The notes beneath the pieces were generated by a model, which had not been told where the DNA came from, ran no database searches, and saw nothing but the letters and a program-made list of their open reading frames with translations. 40,013 nucleotides of DNA from a virus, in the IMG/VR virus record IMGVR_UViG_3300021438_000030, positions 1 through 40,013 of that record. The stretch is one strand, 5' to 3'. Positions 37,911-40,013 of this stretch are shown here, piece by piece. The position numbers and the translations under genes were made by a program. Each line of letters begins with the position of its first letter. The stretch's first letter is position 1.

Positions 37911-39584
37911 TCAAAATAATCGAAGTCCATAAGAGTCTGAAACGAAAACATTGTCTAGATGGCAATGCAAAGCCATAATCATTGCGATGATTCCGTCCAC
38001 TTTGGCAGATGGGTCGGCTTCGTTTTTTCTCACTTTTACGTTACCGTTTACGTCCGTGTAGACCTCACAGTTGCCCAACTGCCATCCCACAAACGGATTT
38101 CCGTCATGCTTGATGGCTTTTTTGAGGATAAGCTGTTCTGCCGTTTTCGACGGGTTTGAAAGGACGGCCATACCTTGTCCAACCTTTTTGACTGGAAGGC
38201 CATAGGAGAACAAGTTGGCCACCAAAGCAGCAGCGTTATAAGGGTCGTAACCAATTTCCTTGACTTCATACAGCTCTGCCTCTTGTCGAATATAGGACTC
38301 AATCTCGTTTAGATCGGTCACGTTGCCCGGTGTCAGGTGCAATATGCCAGATGCCACAGCCTGACTGAAAATTGACTTGTAATGGTTTGGAATCAGCTCA
38401 ATCGACTCCTCGGGCAAGAAGAACTTGAATTTGGCGTACAGGTCTTCCTCGGCATATCGGTGAAGCGTCACCACGGCATTCAAATCTCGGCTGTGGGCCA
38501 AGTCGAATCCGATGAACGTGGCCTCTGGCTTGTCAGTGGGCAACGGAGCCACAGATTCATCCCAATATCGGCGGTCAACCCACGCAGCGTTTGAGCTGAC
38601 GTAAATGTTGAGCTGCTTGCACAAGAATTCGTTGAGGGATGCAGGCTTGCTCTTGGCTTCGTCGGCCATGTGCTGAATCGCCTCAGTCGTCACCGACACA
38701 CCCAACATTGGGTTGGCTTTGCCCCATACAGAAGGGTCAGACCATTCGTCGCCGGGGTCTACGGAGTACAGCAGGCCAAACCAACGGAACGAATCTTCCG
38801 CAGCGCCACGCAGCACAGCACGAAAGTGATTCAAGTCCTCGTAGAACTTTGTCTCTTTGGTGAAGCTGGCCGTTGTCAGATACATCCTCAAAGGATTCTT
38901 ACGCGCAGCCATACCTGAGTGCAAGACCTCGATGGAACCACGCTCAGTGATCTGCGCGGCCTCGTCGATCATGGCACATGACGGGTTTTTACCGTCACCA
39001 GTTTTACGGTTCTCGCGGGACAGGGCGCGGTAGGTAGATGTGGAATCGCCAGCCTTTTTCAGCTCACTTCGGAACGGAATGAATCGGCTTTGCAATTCAG
39101 GAGCCATGCTTTCCATGATGGCCTTGGACGAATCGAAGCAAATTGATGCCTGCTCACGGTTGGTCGCCAGCGTGAACACTTCGGGGCCAGCCTCGCCAAA
39201 CAGCAATTCATACAGGGCAATGATGGACGCAAGCGTGGTCTTTCCAGACTTTCGTGGCACAAACAGGATAACGTCCGTCACCCATCGGTTGCTGTGATCT
39301 GATTTATTGCGGAATCCATATACGGCCGCGAGGAATAGAACCTGAAATCCCTCAAGCTCAATCGACTTGCCTGCATCTGGCCCTTTGACGTGGCGGCAGA
39401 ACTTGGCGAACTTGAGGATGTGTTCAGCCTTGGCCGGGACGAATTCGTAGGGCGCATCCTTGCGCTCAACCATGTCCAAGAATCGCTGGCAAGCAATCTT
39501 GACATCCTCGCAAGCGAGTTGGTCGCCGCGAACTACGGCAGTGGCGTACTTAAACGCAGGCTCAAGCAGTGTTGAATAGCTCAT
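37911..39584 (-). CDS. terL: large terminase subunit (Terminase_1 type)
   Basis: A 557-residue packaging motor. The ATPase has Walker A PRKSGKTT (110-117) and Walker B CAMIDEA (203-209). The C-terminal nuclease has GFDLAHSRDLNAVV (about residue 350), IGYDPYNAAALV and KVDGIIAMIMAL. This Terminase_1 type is typical of HK97-like phages, many of them cos packagers. It overlaps the small terminase gene by 23 bases. Confidence 0.95.
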   Translation of the reverse strand: MSYSTLLEPAFKYATAVVRGDQLACEDVKIACQRFLDMVERKDAPYEFVPAKAEHILKFAKFCRHVKGPDAGKSIELEGFQVLFLAAVYGFRNKSDHSNRWVTDVILFVPRKSGKTTLASIIALYELLFGEAGPEVFTLATNREQASICFDSSKAIMESMAPELQSRFIPFRSELKKAGDSTSTYRALSRENRKTGDGKNPSCAMIDEAAQITERGSIEVLHSGMAARKNPLRMYLTTASFTKETKFYEDLNHFRAVLRGAAEDSFRWFGLLYSVDPGDEWSDPSVWGKANPMLGVSVTTEAIQHMADEAKSKPASLNEFLCKQLNIYVSSNAAWVDRRYWDESVAPLPTDKPEATFIGFDLAHSRDLNAVVTLHRYAEEDLYAKFKFFLPEESIELIPNHYKSIFSQAVASGILHLTPGNVTDLNEIESYIRQEAELYEVKEIGYDPYNAAALVANLFSYGLPVKKVGQGMAVLSNPSKTAEQLILKKAIKHDGNPFVGWQLGNCEVYTDVNGNVKVRKNEADPSAKVDGIIAMIMALHCHLDNVFVSDSYGLRLF

Positions 39585-39933
39585 CTATGGCAGTGGGTGT
39601 TGATGTCTTCTTGGGGCGACCACGGGCCACAAGCGCAAGCTCGGCCAGAATCTTGATTGCTTTGTCGAGACATTCGGTTCTTATCTTGTAGTACGGAGAT
39701 GTGGCAGGGCCAGAGTTGTAATGCTCGATCATGCCTTGCGTCTGGATGATCTTCTCGGCATCAATCAAACTTTGCATGGTCATCACCAACATTCCCACCA
39801 GCGTTTCATCGCTGGCCGTCAAAGCACCAGTTGAGCTTTCAACTTCATTACGAATCTGAGTCTCAAAAGCAGTCGCGTCCCATGTGTCAGGTTCACGAAT
39901 GTAATTGATGATGTGTTTAGGTGCTTTTTTCAT
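39562..39933 (-). CDS. terS: small terminase subunit
   Basis: A 123-residue protein from ATG 39933 (AAGGGAATTCCC upstream), starting MKKAPKHIINYIREPDTWDA. Helical, with a middle IEHYNSGPATSPYYKIRTEC and a basic RGRPKKTSTP tail near the C-terminus. This composition and its place before the large subunit match the P27-like small terminase. It recognises the packaging site; with a circular map the left-end HNH gene would precede it. Confidence 0.8.
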   Translation of the reverse strand: MKKAPKHIINYIREPDTWDATAFETQIRNEVESSTGALTASDETLVGMLVMTMQSLIDAEKIIQTQGMIEHYNSGPATSPYYKIRTECLDKAIKILAELALVARGRPKKTSTPTAIDELFNTA

Positions 39934-40013
39934 GGGAATTCCCTTAAATCCTGTCAAGTAGTATAGCTTACTCCCCCTGTTGAGTTACCTATCCTACGAA
40001 ATTGACAAATCGG
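39934..40013 (-). other. right-end leader upstream of the small terminase
   Basis: Eighty bases without a gene. GGGAATTCCC (39934-39943), a palindrome, is next to the terminase start codon. TATACT occurs on the minus strand without a good -35. If the ends join, this and 1-326 form a stretch of about 400 bases that could hold the cos site. Confidence 0.35.

Noticed and set aside
1-40013. tRNA genes, integrase, CI repressor, transposase
   Set aside because: No sequence resembling a tRNA cloverleaf, an integrase, a CI-like protein or an insertion sequence was seen on either strand, though a weak tRNA could be missed by eye.

Overview
The window reads as most of the genome of a lytic-looking, siphovirus-type tailed phage. 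It has an HK97-type head module (small and large terminase, portal, S78 protease, HK97-fold capsid) and a lambda-like non-contractile tail (terminator, tail tube, frameshifted chaperone, 799-residue tape measure, J-like tip). Many small genes resemble families I associate with Burkholderiales phages, and the Gly-X-Ser fibre is typical of freshwater environmental phages. A betaproteobacterial freshwater host is therefore my inference, not something shown directly. I see no integrase, CI-type repressor, DNA polymerase or helicase.

Layout. (1) 1-3709 is a compositionally distinct segment. It holds a leftward HNH endonuclease gene (327-755), then a rightward operon of two membrane micropeptides and six small acidic or hypothetical proteins (869-3136). 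A strong hairpin terminator (3184-3232) and a 573-base gene-free stretch with operator-like dyads follow. No GATC occurs before position 3913, whereas GATC is common afterwards, and CCTAGG occurs six times here. (2) 3710-9497 is a leftward early operon that starts with a Cro-like repressor. It encodes a MazG-like pyrophosphohydrolase, a DUF1376 replication protein, RusA, NinB, a YbcO-like HNH nuclease, a DUF5856 protein and many small proteins. (3) 9498-9623 is a divergent control region with a perfect palindrome. (4) 9624-13389 is a rightward early operon with an SSB-like protein, Gp157 and many small or membrane peptides. (5) 39933 down to 13370 is the leftward late operon: packaging, head, tail, tip and fibre, glycosyltransferases and a methyltransferase, then lysis genes.

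The points most worth attention are two tandem HK97-fold capsid paralogues separated by a textbook UUCG-tetraloop terminator; a classical A AAA AAC -1 frameshift site joining the two halves of the tail chaperone; a GT2 glycosyltransferase carrying the N-terminal half of a GT9-like enzyme whose C-terminal half is the next gene; a proline-free Gly-X-Ser fibre with C1q-like and S74 domains; and the foreign-looking left segment. If the two window ends are joined, the leftward HNH gene lies just upstream of the small terminase gene, the usual order in HK97-type cos phages, so the window may be a permuted, nearly complete circular genome.
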